IMG/VR virus record: IMGVR_UViG_3300023179_000009
Span: 1 to 64,000 of that record
From: a virus
DNA: 64,000 bases
Direction: 5' to 3' (one strand)
Shown: piece by piece, positions 7,500 through 17,605 of the stretch
Numbering within the stretch: the stretch's first letter is position 1
Layout of the letters: each line of letters opens with the position of its first letter
Program-made: the position numbers and the translations under genes
Notes under the pieces: model-generated
Seen by the model: the letters and a program-made list of their open reading frames with translations, nothing else
The model's database searches: none
What the model was told of the DNA's origin: nothing

Positions 7500-10400
7500 A
7501 TGATAAGATCATCAATATTACAAAATTTTACTTATCATTCTTGGCAATCAAGAAGTTTTCAAACAATTAAAGTAGAGGCAAAAGACGACTATAGTTTTGA
7601 GTCTACCTCAAGGCAATCTAGTAACTTTTTTTCTAAAGAAAAAGAAAAAAAGCAATTGCGGGGAGATATTTTAATATGCTCTCTGTACGCTGGAGGATTA
7701 AGCGGAACCGAGCAATACGTATACAGTTTGGCCAAGGAATTAGATCAACAAGGGTATGACGTTACAATTGCCAGCGAACATACAAAAGACATCAAGAGGT
7801 TACATAATGTAAAATATATCTCTATATCTGATCTTAGTGGTGATTCTTGCTTTAACATAATACACTTAAATCAATACACCGTTGCCCAGAGTATTTGCGA
7901 GATTCTTCCTCATACGCCAAAAGTTTACACTATCCATTCGGAGGTGATTCCTGGGGAGCTTCCTTATTTACATAGTTCTATAAAAAAATACATAGCAACT
8001 AGACCAAAAATTGTTGATTTACTGAATCAACAATTAAAGATACCTTTGGAAAAAATTGAATTAATTTATAATCCTATAGACGATAATATTTTTAACCAAA
8101 AAGATATCTCTCAAGATAATTATGTTGTTTTTTTTGAAACAATAAACAATCTCTCAAAAGAGGCAATTAAGGTTCTTGTTGACATGACAAGACAAGAGAG
8201 AAAACAACTTATATTAATAGGCTCAAATCAAGGAGATTTTTTAGATGAAATTTTGAAAAAAAATACTCATGTTCAACATTTTGAAGAAGATGAGTCATTG
8301 TATATCACTATGTTAAAGAAATGTAGTTATTCTGCAAGTTTATTAGTTGGAAGAGGTGCATTAGAGTCCTGGATGTGTGGTAAAAAATGTTTAATATTTG
8401 ACATAGATCAAAATGGAAAAATATTAAGCAAGTCTTTAATTGAAAAAAACAAAAGTGAAATTTGTGATTTTAAATTAAAAAATGTAGTTTCAAAAATTAA
8501 AAATTTATATTTTGATTTAAAAGTTTTGGTTAAGATACCAACAAAAAACAGAACGATTGATTTTCTTAAAGTTTTTGAGAAATATTATAAATTTACATCG
8601 GATCACAACAATACGCATTTTTTAATTTCTTTAGACACAAGTGATTCGGACGCTATTTTTGTGTCAAACAAAATGAAAGAATACCCAAATGTCACCGTGA
8701 TTGTTGATGAAAGCTACAGTAAAGTAAATGCCATAAACAGGGATATAAATGAATTTTCTAAATCATTTAATTGGGATATTATCATAGTGGGATCCGATGA
8801 TATGATTCCCCAAAAAGAAGGTTATGACAATATTGTAAGATCTAAAATAAAAGAAATTAACACAACCGATGCGGTTTTATTTTTTAACGATGGATTCAGG
8901 CAGGACACCCTTAATACGATTCCCATAATGGGCAGGAAGTATTATGATAGATTTGATTATGTTTATTCTGAGTCCTATCTATGTAATTATTGTGATAATG
9001 AATTTACTAAAATATCCAAGAAATTAAATAAAAGTCATTATTTTGAAGATGTAATTTTTAAACACGATCATCCTTTTAACTCCAAGGGCTTAAAGGGAGA
9101 AGATTTTGTTCATAACAATAATAAGAAATATGAAAATATAGATTTTAACACTTATCAAAAAAGAAAACAAACCTTATCTTTTATTCCAAAATTAATAAAT
9201 TGTGATTATCGTAAACCTTTTCAGTATCCAGGAATAACTGAAAAACAGTCTTTTTATAATCATTCTAATATTTTTGGACACCATGAAAATAAAGATTCCA
9301 TAAATATTTATTTTTCTTTTCCTTGGGCTAGTTTTTTGGATGATTTAAATAATGAATACATATCAAGCGATCAGTTTGATTATTTTTTCAATAAACACAT
9401 TAAAAAAATACAACACTACAAAGAACTTTGCATTGCATATAATAAAGAAATAAAAATACACACTGTCTGCCAACACATAGAATGGTTTAAATTAATCGAA
9501 GTTTGGGAACAAATAGGAATTAATCACGCTCATGTTTCGCATTTAACAAATAAATTCAAAAATAAAAATATTAAATTTTATCCATGGACTTTGATAGCTT
9601 GCAATGTAGAGAACGAAGCATCCAACAAGCAATTGAGCGTACTAGAAGTGGATCAAAAAGAATTTCTTTTTTCTTTTATTGGTAGTTATATTGAAAGCCA
9701 CCGATCCGATATCCGTTTGAGGATCAAGAGTTTGCTGTCTAAGTTGGTTGAAAAAAATGATTTTTATTTTGAACTCACAAACAAATGGTTTTTAGAAGAT
9801 ATAGTTTATGAAGAGCAACTAAAAAGTATTTTTTTAAATGAATCTTTTTATGAAAAGCAAGAAAAAAACATAATAAAATATAATGAAGTTTTATCTAAAT
9901 CTATTTTTTCATTATGCCCAGAAGGAACTGGGCCAAACACTTTAAGGCTATGGGAGAGCATGAGCGTTGGAGCAATTCCAGTTTTGTTTGAAAACGATTG
10001 GATTCCTCCATGTGTTGAGGGCTATGAATGGGAAGATCTTGTTGTGAAAGTATCTCACAAAGATTTTGAAAAATTTCCTGAGTTGTTAAGGAGTTTTTCA
10101 AAAGAAAAAATTCATCAAATGAGAAACAACTGTATAAACGCTTATATCAAATTTAGATTGTTGAATTGTTTTGATCAAAAATATAACAAATTAGAAGAAG
10201 AAGACAAAGAAGAAAAAATTATAGATTGTGATAAAATAATTAATTTATATACAACTTATTTTTGCCCAAAAGAAGAAGAAAGAAAAAAAGAATTAGACTA
10301 TTGTATAACAAAAAACATCAACAATCCTTATATTAATAATATATTTTTATTTTTAGATGATAAAACAAAAGAGTCCGATCTGTCCGATATTTTAGAAAAA

Positions 10401-12617
10401 AACCAACCTTTTTCTAGTAAAGTTTCTTTTATAAAAATAGACAAAATTCCAACCTATAAAGATTGGATAGACAATAAGACAAATGACGACTCAGTATCAG
10501 TTTTTACAAATGCTGATATTTATTTTGATGAAACAATTACAAAGATACCAGAATATTTAAAGAACGCAAAAAGTTTTGTTTGTGTATCACGTTATGAAGA
10601 CCTAAATGAAGGTGTAGAACTACACAAAACACCCCACTGGTCTCAAGATGTTTGGGCAATTAGATCTAATGATATAATTGATGATAATTTTAAAAAATCA
10701 TTAGATATTCCTACCGGCAAATATAGGTGTGATAATAAAATTGCATATGTTTTCACAATAAATGGTTGGGATTTATATAATCCTTGTAGAGATATAAAAT
10801 GCTATCATAAACATGAATCCAATTTAAGAAAATATGATGAATTAGATACTTCTATTTTTGGAGCAATAGCATTTGTCCACCCAACAGACAACCCGGACAA
10901 GCCATCCGATGTTGATATTGAAATAATGTCGCTTAAAACTAAAAATATTAAAAATTATAAAGTTAATTCATGGTTGGAGTCAGAAATTGATAAAAGAAAA
11001 AGTAATTTGCCTACAATAACAATTCCCCTGTACGGTGTGGAGGATAAATATTTTTATAGAACTAAAAAATGTGCTTTTTATGATTTTGTAAAATCTTGGA
11101 AAGATAGAGGCTATATCAATACCATTGAGTCGAATGAGTCAAATTATTTTTGGTGGGGCGGCAAAAATAATATACTATTATTCGACAGGGATTTGATAAT
11201 TAATTTAAAAGATGGAAAAAAAGATCCTCCTAGATGGATTGGTGAAATTGATTATAAATTTGGTTTTTTTGGAAATCAATATAATTTGATAAATGACAAA
11301 AATTTTAAATTTAGTGGATATTTTTCGTACAACCCTGTCGGCCTGGAGGAATTTAGAAAAAAGATAAGAAAAAATTTTGAACAAAAAAAATATGAGAGTG
11401 TTTTTATTGGGTCGATAGAGAATGAAACACAAGAGTATTTCCGACAGGAGTTTGTTGATTGGGGTCAGGAGATAGAATTTTATCATATAAGTGATAAATT
11501 AAATAAAAATGAAAAAAACAAATTTCAATTTGATGAATATCTTGAAATTATAAGTGATTCAAAATTTGGAGTTTGCTTTAGAGGAAATGGACCAAAGTGT
11601 TATCGAGACATGGAATATTTGGCACTTGGAGTCCCACTCATAATTACTGAGGGCGTAGAGGTTGATTATCCTGATTCTCTTCTTGAGGGGGTTCATTATT
11701 TTAAAGCAAAAAACAAAAGTGAAATAAAAAAAATAATTAAAGATGTCGGTCCAGATGATTGGCAAAAAATGTCTGCCGCTTGCTGGGAGTGGTTTGAAAA
11801 AAATGGTTCCATAGATGGCATTTTTAATAATTTAAAAAATTCGATAGATTCTTTAAACACAAAAGAAAAAAGACACAATGTTGTTTTTGTTAACGCCAAT
11901 CGTGGCGATGGTTTAGAAAGTGTTTCTTGCAAAAGTTGTTTAATTTTCAACCCTAAAGCAAAAATTATTTTTAATGATGACGATGAAGATCTAAGAGGAG
12001 ACGAGATAAAACTAGAAAAGAACGATATTATAGTAAATGATTTGCCAACTATTGGCGGTGAAGAAAATTATACTTTTTTAATAAAAGAAAAAGATGTTTT
12101 TAAATATTTAGAAAAAATTAAAGATTGCAACTTAGAAAAAAATAAAGATTTATTAAAATTATTCAATTTAAGATTTAATAATTTTAAAATAACAATATTT
12201 GATAACAAAAATCAGTTGGTTAAAAACCACACCAGATTGTTTAATAAATCAAATGGAAAATGCCTTTATTTAAACAAGGATGAAAAAGCAACGGCGATCT
12301 CTGATTTTGATTGGTCTAGAAGGTGTTCTTTAAAGTACAAACAAGTTTCAAAAGAATTTGAAGGCAAGTGTCAAATAATCTTTCCTGAGGTCTTTGCAAC
12401 TTTAATTTATAAAAAATATAATGAAATATACAATTTTGATTTAAGCAATCATTTTAATGATTTTTATTGCATTAACGAAAAAATTATACCAAAAGAAAGA
12501 GTTTTTGAAATTTGTAAATTATGGGAATTTGAAAATTGTGATTTAAAAATGATTAAAGGAAAAATAATAATAAATAAAGAAGTTACAAATTTTAATTATA
12601 ATTTAGAAAATGATTAA
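7500..12617 (+). CDS. Giant multi-domain glycosyltransferase
   Basis: A 1705-residue protein if it starts at ATG 7500; a GTG at 7425 would add 25 residues but overlap the previous gene by 59 bases. Domains in order: GT4-like GT-B half (about 55-330, LYAGGLSGTEQYVYSLAKEL); GT-A domain (about 341-560, with GSDDMIP as the DxD site near 432); exostosin-like GT47 domain (about 600-880, CPEGTGPNTLRLWESMSVGA near 805-825); another GT-A-like domain (about 950-1165, TNADIYFDE near 1001); a second exostosin-like domain (about 1170-1440, FRGNGPKCYRDMEYLALGVP near 1357); and an unassigned C-terminal region. It probably builds a defined oligosaccharide in one polypeptide. It has no membrane segment. A ribosome site is weak. 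Confidence 0.8.
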   Translation: MIRSSILQNFTYHSWQSRSFQTIKVEAKDDYSFESTSRQSSNFFSKEKEKKQLRGDILICSLYAGGLSGTEQYVYSLAKELDQQGYDVTIASEHTKDIKRLHNVKYISISDLSGDSCFNIIHLNQYTVAQSICEILPHTPKVYTIHSEVIPGELPYLHSSIKKYIATRPKIVDLLNQQLKIPLEKIELIYNPIDDNIFNQKDISQDNYVVFFETINNLSKEAIKVLVDMTRQERKQLILIGSNQGDFLDEILKKNTHVQHFEEDESLYITMLKKCSYSASLLVGRGALESWMCGKKCLIFDIDQNGKILSKSLIEKNKSEICDFKLKNVVSKIKNLYFDLKVLVKIPTKNRTIDFLKVFEKYYKFTSDHNNTHFLISLDTSDSDAIFVSNKMKEYPNVTVIVDESYSKVNAINRDINEFSKSFNWDIIIVGSDDMIPQKEGYDNIVRSKIKEINTTDAVLFFNDGFRQDTLNTIPIMGRKYYDRFDYVYSESYLCNYCDNEFTKISKKLNKSHYFEDVIFKHDHPFNSKGLKGEDFVHNNNKKYENIDFNTYQKRKQTLSFIPKLINCDYRKPFQYPGITEKQSFYNHSNIFGHHENKDSINIYFSFPWASFLDDLNNEYISSDQFDYFFNKHIKKIQHYKELCIAYNKEIKIHTVCQHIEWFKLIEVWEQIGINHAHVSHLTNKFKNKNIKFYPWTLIACNVENEASNKQLSVLEVDQKEFLFSFIGSYIESHRSDIRLRIKSLLSKLVEKNDFYFELTNKWFLEDIVYEEQLKSIFLNESFYEKQEKNIIKYNEVLSKSIFSLCPEGTGPNTLRLWESMSVGAIPVLFENDWIPPCVEGYEWEDLVVKVSHKDFEKFPELLRSFSKEKIHQMRNNCINAYIKFRLLNCFDQKYNKLEEEDKEEKIIDCDKIINLYTTYFCPKEEERKKELDYCITKNINNPYINNIFLFLDDKTKESDLSDILEKNQPFSSKVSFIKIDKIPTYKDWIDNKTNDDSVSVFTNADIYFDETITKIPEYLKNAKSFVCVSRYEDLNEGVELHKTPHWSQDVWAIRSNDIIDDNFKKSLDIPTGKYRCDNKIAYVFTINGWDLYNPCRDIKCYHKHESNLRKYDELDTSIFGAIAFVHPTDNPDKPSDVDIEIMSLKTKNIKNYKVNSWLESEIDKRKSNLPTITIPLYGVEDKYFYRTKKCAFYDFVKSWKDRGYINTIESNESNYFWWGGKNNILLFDRDLIINLKDGKKDPPRWIGEIDYKFGFFGNQYNLINDKNFKFSGYFSYNPVGLEEFRKKIRKNFEQKKYESVFIGSIENETQEYFRQEFVDWGQEIEFYHISDKLNKNEKNKFQFDEYLEIISDSKFGVCFRGNGPKCYRDMEYLALGVPLIITEGVEVDYPDSLLEGVHYFKAKNKSEIKKIIKDVGPDDWQKMSAACWEWFEKNGSIDGIFNNLKNSIDSLNTKEKRHNVVFVNANRGDGLESVSCKSCLIFNPKAKIIFNDDDEDLRGDEIKLEKNDIIVNDLPTIGGEENYTFLIKEKDVFKYLEKIKDCNLEKNKDLLKLFNLRFNNFKITIFDNKNQLVKNHTRLFNKSNGKCLYLNKDEKATAISDFDWSRRCSLKYKQVSKEFEGKCQIIFPEVFATLIYKKYNEIYNFDLSNHFNDFYCINEKIIPKERVFEICKLWEFENCDLKMIKGKIIINKEVTNFNYNLEND

Positions 12618-13269
12618 ATTTAATAAAAAAATTAAAAATATTGATAAAATTTTTTTATTAAATTTAAAAAACAGAACTGATCGTTTATCTTTTCAGAAAC
12701 AGCAGTTTTTAGAATTAGGAATCGAAAGATTCACAAGAATAGACCCTGTTTTTGTTGACTGTTCGAATAATTTTCAAAACAAAAATGTTCATTCCTGTTT
12801 TTTATCTCATTTAAAAATTTTAGAATTAATCAAAAATAATTGTATTTTTGCAATAATTTTAGAAGATGATGCAAAGATATCAAATATTACAAGTATAGAA
12901 AATTGTTTAAATTTATTATTTGAAAATATTGTTGATTGGGATATGTTTTATTTTTATTATGAAAACCCCCACAAATACTCTGGTGGTGTTAAAGAAGTTA
13001 GCGATGGTTTGCTTCAAGTTCAATCTTGTATAAATACTCACGCTTACTTATTAAATACAAATAAAATTGATTTTATTTACGAAGAATTATTATCTTGCAG
13101 AGACGAAATTTACAAATCCGACCATAAGCATGGTTGGGATTCTCATATTGACCAAATTTTTGCTATGAAAATACATCCAAAAATAAAAGTTTATGCTTCT
13201 AAAAAAAATTTAATTTATCAAAAAAGAGACGTTTTTAAAAGCGATATAGACTGGAATTTAGAGAATTAA
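12610..13269 (+). CDS. GT25-family glycosyltransferase
   Basis: A 219-residue protein matching the LPS-glycosyltransferase family GT25: KIFLLNLKNRTDRLSFQKQQ at the start, an SCFLSHLKILE segment near residue 60, and the DxD-type site FAIILEDDAKIS near residue 80. A late HGWDSHIDQIFAMK segment fits the family's C-terminal acidic site. Members transfer galactose or other hexoses to lipooligosaccharide or protein-bound glycans. It overlaps the stop of the giant glycosyltransferase by 8 bases and has no ribosome site of its own, so translational coupling is likely. Confidence 0.85.
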   Translation: MIKFNKKIKNIDKIFLLNLKNRTDRLSFQKQQFLELGIERFTRIDPVFVDCSNNFQNKNVHSCFLSHLKILELIKNNCIFAIILEDDAKISNITSIENCLNLLFENIVDWDMFYFYYENPHKYSGGVKEVSDGLLQVQSCINTHAYLLNTNKIDFIYEELLSCRDEIYKSDHKHGWDSHIDQIFAMKIHPKIKVYASKKNLIYQKRDVFKSDIDWNLEN

Positions 13270-13288
13270 ATCACTCTAATATAATGTT

Positions 13289-14254
13289 ATGAAATTTGAA
13301 CCCTGTTATGTTTGGCCGAATGAATATTTTCCTTTTAGGGTGTTTTTTAAAAATGAAAAATTAACAATTTTTATAATAGAAGGAATAGTACACAATTTTA
13401 ATTGGCTAAATAAATATAAAAATTTTATAAACGATAAACATTTTTTCTTTGTTTCTTGTCCTTGGTACATGAGCGAATTTCACGCTCATCATTATAATGA
13501 AATGTTCGAATTTTTGAATTTAAATAAAGATAATTTCTTTTTTCTTTTCAATTCAAATCAAGAAGAAAATTTTCTAAAAAATAAAGGATTTTTTGGAGAG
13601 GTTATAAACCAAAATTGCTGGATAAATGAAAATTTATATAAAGTTTGCGATAATGTGATCAAAAAATACAATGCAATTTTGATAGCATGCAAGGTTGCTT
13701 ACAAAAGACACTATTTGGCCAATAAAATAAAAAAATTAGCGATACTAAATGAAGGTTGGGGAGATGAAAAACAATTGAACTATAAAATGCCCGAGTGTGA
13801 TTATCAAAATAAAAATAATTTAAGTGTTGAAGAGATTGTTTTAAAGATAAATGAATCCTACTGCGGTTTATTCTTGTCAGCCGAGGATGGATCTTGTGGA
13901 TCTTCAAGTGAATGTTTACTGTGTGGCATACCAGTTGTCTCCACGCAGTCTGTTGGGGGCAGAGATCTATGGTATAACGAATATAATTCTTATGTTTGTG
14001 AGTCTGACGAGGAGGATGAGGTTTGGGAAGGTGTTGAATATTTTCTAAGAAATAATCGTGATCCTAATAAAATTAGAAATGATCACATAATATTAGCCAA
14101 AGAACAAAGGAAAAAATTTATTAATTGCCTTCAAAAAGTTTTTGACAATCATCAAATAGACTTTGATGCTAAAACTTATCTTAATTTAAACTATTTTAAT
14201 AAAATGTTAAAATCACAAAAACCTAATTTTGGTGAAATTTTTGCAAAGGAATAA
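13289..14254 (+). CDS. GT4-like glycosyltransferase (GT-B fold)
   Basis: A 321-residue protein. The C-terminal half has the GT4 donor-binding region: LFLSAEDGSCGSSSECLLCG followed by IPVVSTQSVGGRD, the usual E-x7-E-type region. The N-terminal half is a divergent acceptor domain with FFVSCPWYMSEFHAHHYNE. It has no membrane segment. No ribosome site is visible; a TATAAT box sits only 3 bases before the ATG. It is part of the rightward sugar cluster. Confidence 0.75.
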   Translation: MKFEPCYVWPNEYFPFRVFFKNEKLTIFIIEGIVHNFNWLNKYKNFINDKHFFFVSCPWYMSEFHAHHYNEMFEFLNLNKDNFFFLFNSNQEENFLKNKGFFGEVINQNCWINENLYKVCDNVIKKYNAILIACKVAYKRHYLANKIKKLAILNEGWGDEKQLNYKMPECDYQNKNNLSVEEIVLKINESYCGLFLSAEDGSCGSSSECLLCGIPVVSTQSVGGRDLWYNEYNSYVCESDEEDEVWEGVEYFLRNNRDPNKIRNDHIILAKEQRKKFINCLQKVFDNHQIDFDAKTYLNLNYFNKMLKSQKPNFGEIFAKE

Positions 14255-14256
14255 TT

Positions 14257-15081
14257 GTGGAAGTAATTTTAGTAGAAAGTTTGACAAGATCGGGCAATCA
14301 TTTGGTTTGTTCTTGGGTTCAATCTTTATATAATTCTTGTTATTATTGGCAAAATGTGAGTCCACAAATATCTCGTGGACCTTTAAACGATTACTACAAA
14401 ACTGGGTTGGTTGAGAGCAAAATAGAATCAAGTGAGCAAGCTTGGAATTATTTTAACAACTCACACTCTGTCAGCCCTCAGGCTTCCGGATACGCCCTCT
14501 CAGATTCTTTAGATGCTTCTTTGTTGTTGAATGTTGAATGTTTATTGTTTTCTTTTGATGGTATTTTGAGCCACGATGATTTAAATGAAATAAACAAACT
14601 ATGTGAAGAAAAAAATATAAAATTTTATCACATTTCTATTATAAGAGATTTTTTTAATTGGTGTAGTGATTATATGAGATACCAAAAACAAATTAATGAA
14701 AAAAATCAAGAAGATTCATATGAAGGTGCTTGCTATCTTTGGGAAAAAATGGCAAATTTATGGCTGGACAATAATTTAATTTTTTCTAATTCAATTCGTT
14801 ATGATAATTTTGTATCAGATTATCAATATAGGAACACGTTATCTAAATCACTTGGCAAAAAAAATGATCAAATAAAAGATTTTGAAATAATAAAAAAAAC
14901 TCCAAAAGATAATTTAGAATTGAATTGGCAAAACATAAAAATTCAAAATAATAAAAATCCAATAGATCAAAATAGACACCACCAGTATAGAATATTTTTT
15001 AAACTCAATATGCCAAATAAAAATATAGAAAATTTAAATTCAAAAATATTTGGTCCAAATGCAAACTATTTTAGCATATAA
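14257..15081 (+). CDS. Sulfotransferase-like protein
   Basis: A 274-residue protein starting at GTG, 2 bases after the previous stop. Residues 7-20 (ESLTRSGNHLVCSW) resemble the 5'-phosphosulfate-binding loop of PAPS-dependent sulfotransferases, and HISIIRDFFNWCSDYMRYQ near 128-145 resembles the 3'-phosphate loop (RDxxxxxxSxY/W). This would move a sulfate group onto a sugar or protein made by the surrounding glycosyltransferases. The N-terminal loop is shorter than in typical members, so activity is inferred only. Confidence 0.6.
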   Translation: MEVILVESLTRSGNHLVCSWVQSLYNSCYYWQNVSPQISRGPLNDYYKTGLVESKIESSEQAWNYFNNSHSVSPQASGYALSDSLDASLLLNVECLLFSFDGILSHDDLNEINKLCEEKNIKFYHISIIRDFFNWCSDYMRYQKQINEKNQEDSYEGACYLWEKMANLWLDNNLIFSNSIRYDNFVSDYQYRNTLSKSLGKKNDQIKDFEIIKKTPKDNLELNWQNIKIQNNKNPIDQNRHHQYRIFFKLNMPNKNIENLNSKIFGPNANYFSI

Positions 15082-15085
15082 AATC

Positions 15086-16708
15086 ATGGAACATTTTTAT
15101 AAAGATATACAAGGGTGGTTTAATTTTAAAAGCTTTTATTCTTATGTTTTGTCATTGTTTGAAAATGGTAAGTTTGTTGAAATAGGTTGTTGGAAGGGAT
15201 GCTCGGCAGCCTACATGGCAGTTGAGATACTAAATTCTAGTAAAAATATTGATTTTTATTGTGTGGATTCTTGGGCTGGGGATTTAGATGGATCATTAAA
15301 AAACAAAGATGTGTTTGAAGATTTTATAAAAAATTTAAATCCTGTTTTGGATAAAATCAAAATAATTAAAAAATCGTCTGCTGAGTCTGCTAAGTTTTTC
15401 CAAGATGAAAGTTTAGATTTTGTTTTTTTAGATGCCTCTCATGATTATGAAAGTGTAAAGTCAGATTTGTCTTCTTGGTTTCCTAAAATAAAAATAAACG
15501 GAGTGCTAGGGGGTCACGATTACAATCATTTTGGAGTTAAAAAAGCGGTTGATGAGTGGGCTGAATCTTTTGATGTTGAAATTGATTCAACTTCTTATGA
15601 AAATGTTTGGTACACAAAAATAAAAACAAAAGCATTTAAAGATTTTTTTGAAAATATGCCAATTGAATCTTGTGTCAACTTTCTAAATTCTAAAAAACAC
15701 AACTTTTATGGTCACGATAATTTAAGTTATGAAATTGATGATGCTATAATGTTGAATGGATTGGGTAAAAATTCAAATCTATCCATTGTTTGTGACAAAA
15801 ACAAAAAAACAATAAATCAAACCTTAGATGAACATATTTTTTGGAACCCTGACTGTATTTGTGAATATTACAAAGACGAAAACTTGTTAAAAAAACAAAT
15901 TTTTTCTAGGTATGAATTTTTAATAGATTGTTGCAAAAAAAAAGATATTTTTGGAAAAATTGATTTAAATTCAAGTTTTGAAAATATTGAATACTCATGT
16001 TTTGACCTGACTCATTCTTTTGGGTTTTATGCTTATGGTCATTTGTTTGACACACTACAAAGGTTACATGCTTTTAAAAATATATTAAAAAACAAAGAAA
16101 TTAAATTTATAGTTAGTGATTACCAAAGAGTCAAAAATTTTGACAAACACTTATCGGCCTTGTGTCAACGTGAAATAAATGAAAAAGATTTAATATTGGC
16201 CAAAAGAAATGTTAATTTCAATATTAAAAAATTATATTACGGGCTATCACCAGCCATTCCTACTCAATTAACCAAAGAAACTTATTGTTGGATATTAAAT
16301 CGTTATTTTAAATATTTTAATATCAAAAACCCTGAGCCTAAGTTTAATCTTTACCTTTCTAGGAATCATGTTGTTCCAAAAAAGAGAGGGGTTAAAAATG
16401 AGAATCAAATTTATGACTTTTTATTTCACAAAGATTTTATTTTTTTAACCGGCGAGGAATCTTTAAGTGATATAATTTATTATTTCGCTAATGCAAAATT
16501 AATTTTTGGTCCTCATGGATCACTATTTGCAAACTGTATGTTTTGCAACAAAAAAACAAAAATAATAGAAATTTGTCCAAATAATAGAATTGATTATAGT
16601 TTTAAAAATAAATATAAAGTGTGTCAAAACTATCATCACATATTAGTTGATGGAGACGAAGATTACAACATTAACATAGACTTAAATTTAATTAAAATTT
16701 TAGATTAG
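15086..16708 (+). CDS. Methyltransferase fused to a GT61-like glycosyltransferase
   Basis: A 540-residue protein starting MEHFYKDIQ, 4 bases after the previous stop; a longer frame from 15050 overlaps that gene and is less likely. Residues about 25-190 are a class I SAM-dependent methyltransferase (FVEIGCWKGCSAAYMAVEI for motif I, DFVFLDASHDYESVKSDL for the acidic loop), of the type found in sugar O-methylation. The C-terminal part (about 300-540) resembles DUF563/GT61 enzymes, with ANAKLIFGPHGSLFANCMFC near 475. Fusing both suggests addition and capping of one sugar. It is the last gene of the first sugar cluster. Confidence 0.75.
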   Translation: MEHFYKDIQGWFNFKSFYSYVLSLFENGKFVEIGCWKGCSAAYMAVEILNSSKNIDFYCVDSWAGDLDGSLKNKDVFEDFIKNLNPVLDKIKIIKKSSAESAKFFQDESLDFVFLDASHDYESVKSDLSSWFPKIKINGVLGGHDYNHFGVKKAVDEWAESFDVEIDSTSYENVWYTKIKTKAFKDFFENMPIESCVNFLNSKKHNFYGHDNLSYEIDDAIMLNGLGKNSNLSIVCDKNKKTINQTLDEHIFWNPDCICEYYKDENLLKKQIFSRYEFLIDCCKKKDIFGKIDLNSSFENIEYSCFDLTHSFGFYAYGHLFDTLQRLHAFKNILKNKEIKFIVSDYQRVKNFDKHLSALCQREINEKDLILAKRNVNFNIKKLYYGLSPAIPTQLTKETYCWILNRYFKYFNIKNPEPKFNLYLSRNHVVPKKRGVKNENQIYDFLFHKDFIFLTGEESLSDIIYYFANAKLIFGPHGSLFANCMFCNKKTKIIEICPNNRIDYSFKNKYKVCQNYHHILVDGDEDYNINIDLNLIKILD

Positions 16709-17139
16709 ACACATTGTCTTATGTTTTGCCAATCAGAGAATTTTTTTGTGCTTTTTAATATTTTTTTTAAATAAAAAACTAAATTTTCTTGTAGTTTTGG
16801 GTGTATTTTTTTTTCTTTAAGTTCTTCGAATTTTATCCAATCATATTTGGAATGTTCATTACTTATTTTTACTTTAAATTTATTTTCAACTTTGTAAAAA
16901 TAACACGTATACTCCCTGTTATCTTCTTTGGTTTTTAAAAAATTAATTAAAACCCCAGGTATTTCTTCTAGACCTGTTTCTTCCTTAGTTTCTCTTTGAG
17001 CATTTTCTAACTCAGTTTCGCCTTTAATCGATTTACCTCCAGGTAAATCCCAAAAACCATTAAAGTTTTTTTTGTCTTTTCTTTTCATCAAAAGAACACT
17101 ACAACCATCAGTAAAAAAAATTCCAGCCGATTTTTTCAC
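16705..17139 (-). CDS. Nudix hydrolase
   Basis: A 144-residue MutT-like protein. The Nudix box is complete: GGKSIKGETELENAQ followed by RETKEETGLE (GX5EX7REUXEEXGU) near residues 35-58. It hydrolyses nucleoside diphosphates linked to another group, such as oxidised dNTPs, nucleotide sugars or capped ends; the substrate cannot be told. Next to a nucleotide-sugar-consuming cluster, but on the other strand and overlapping the end of the 17136 gene by 4 bases, so it belongs to the leftward operon that begins with the neck-type gene. Confidence 0.9.
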   Translation of the reverse strand: MKKSAGIFFTDGCSVLLMKRKDKKNFNGFWDLPGGKSIKGETELENAQRETKEETGLEEIPGVLINFLKTKEDNREYTCYFYKVENKFKVKISNEHSKYDWIKFEELKEKKIHPKLQENLVFYLKKILKSTKKFSDWQNIRQCV

Positions 17140-17603
17140 TTTGGCCCTCTTCTCAAAGGAACCTTTTTTAATTGTTGAATTTTTCTATCTGGCTTGTCTT
17201 TTAATTCGTGCATCATATTTTTTACCTGAGCAAATATCTCTGACGCATTTTCGGCTTCGCATTTTTTTGTATTCTGTATCGAAACTGACTTTCTGTCTTT
17301 GTTGTAAAATCCTTTAGATATTACGTAACAATTATGTTGTGGATTCCAAGAAACTAAACCAACCCATTCTCCATTATCCCAATTTCTGGAAGATATTAAA
17401 ATTCTCAAAGGATCTTCTTCGAAAACTTGCTTTACATGATAATTAATTTTTTTTAAAGCAGCCGACACGTATCCTAAAGTTATTTTGGCTGCTTGCTTTA
17501 AAACCTCATCGGTTTTTGTGCGAAAATTCACCTCAACACTATACCTAGTGTTGTTTTCGTTTAAATCGGATTTTTGTTTTAACCAAGAAATAAAAGATAT
17601 CAT
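17136..17603 (-). CDS. Putative capsid-targeted internal protein
   Basis: A 155-residue protein starting MISFISWLKQKSDLNE. This has the shape of the T4 capsid-targeting leader (T4 internal proteins start MKTYQEFIAE), and LNE fits the (L/I)-x-E site of the gp21-type prohead protease, so cleavage after residue 16 is predicted. The body is a mixed alpha/beta domain (SVEVNFRTKTDEVLKQAAKI, RILISSRNWDNGEW) with a basic C-terminus, unrecognised. It lies between the neck-type gene and the Nudix gene in one leftward operon. Confidence 0.6.
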   Translation of the reverse strand: MISFISWLKQKSDLNENNTRYSVEVNFRTKTDEVLKQAAKITLGYVSAALKKINYHVKQVFEEDPLRILISSRNWDNGEWVGLVSWNPQHNCYVISKGFYNKDRKSVSIQNTKKCEAENASEIFAQVKNMMHELKDKPDRKIQQLKKVPLRRGPK

Positions 17604-17605
17604 TT

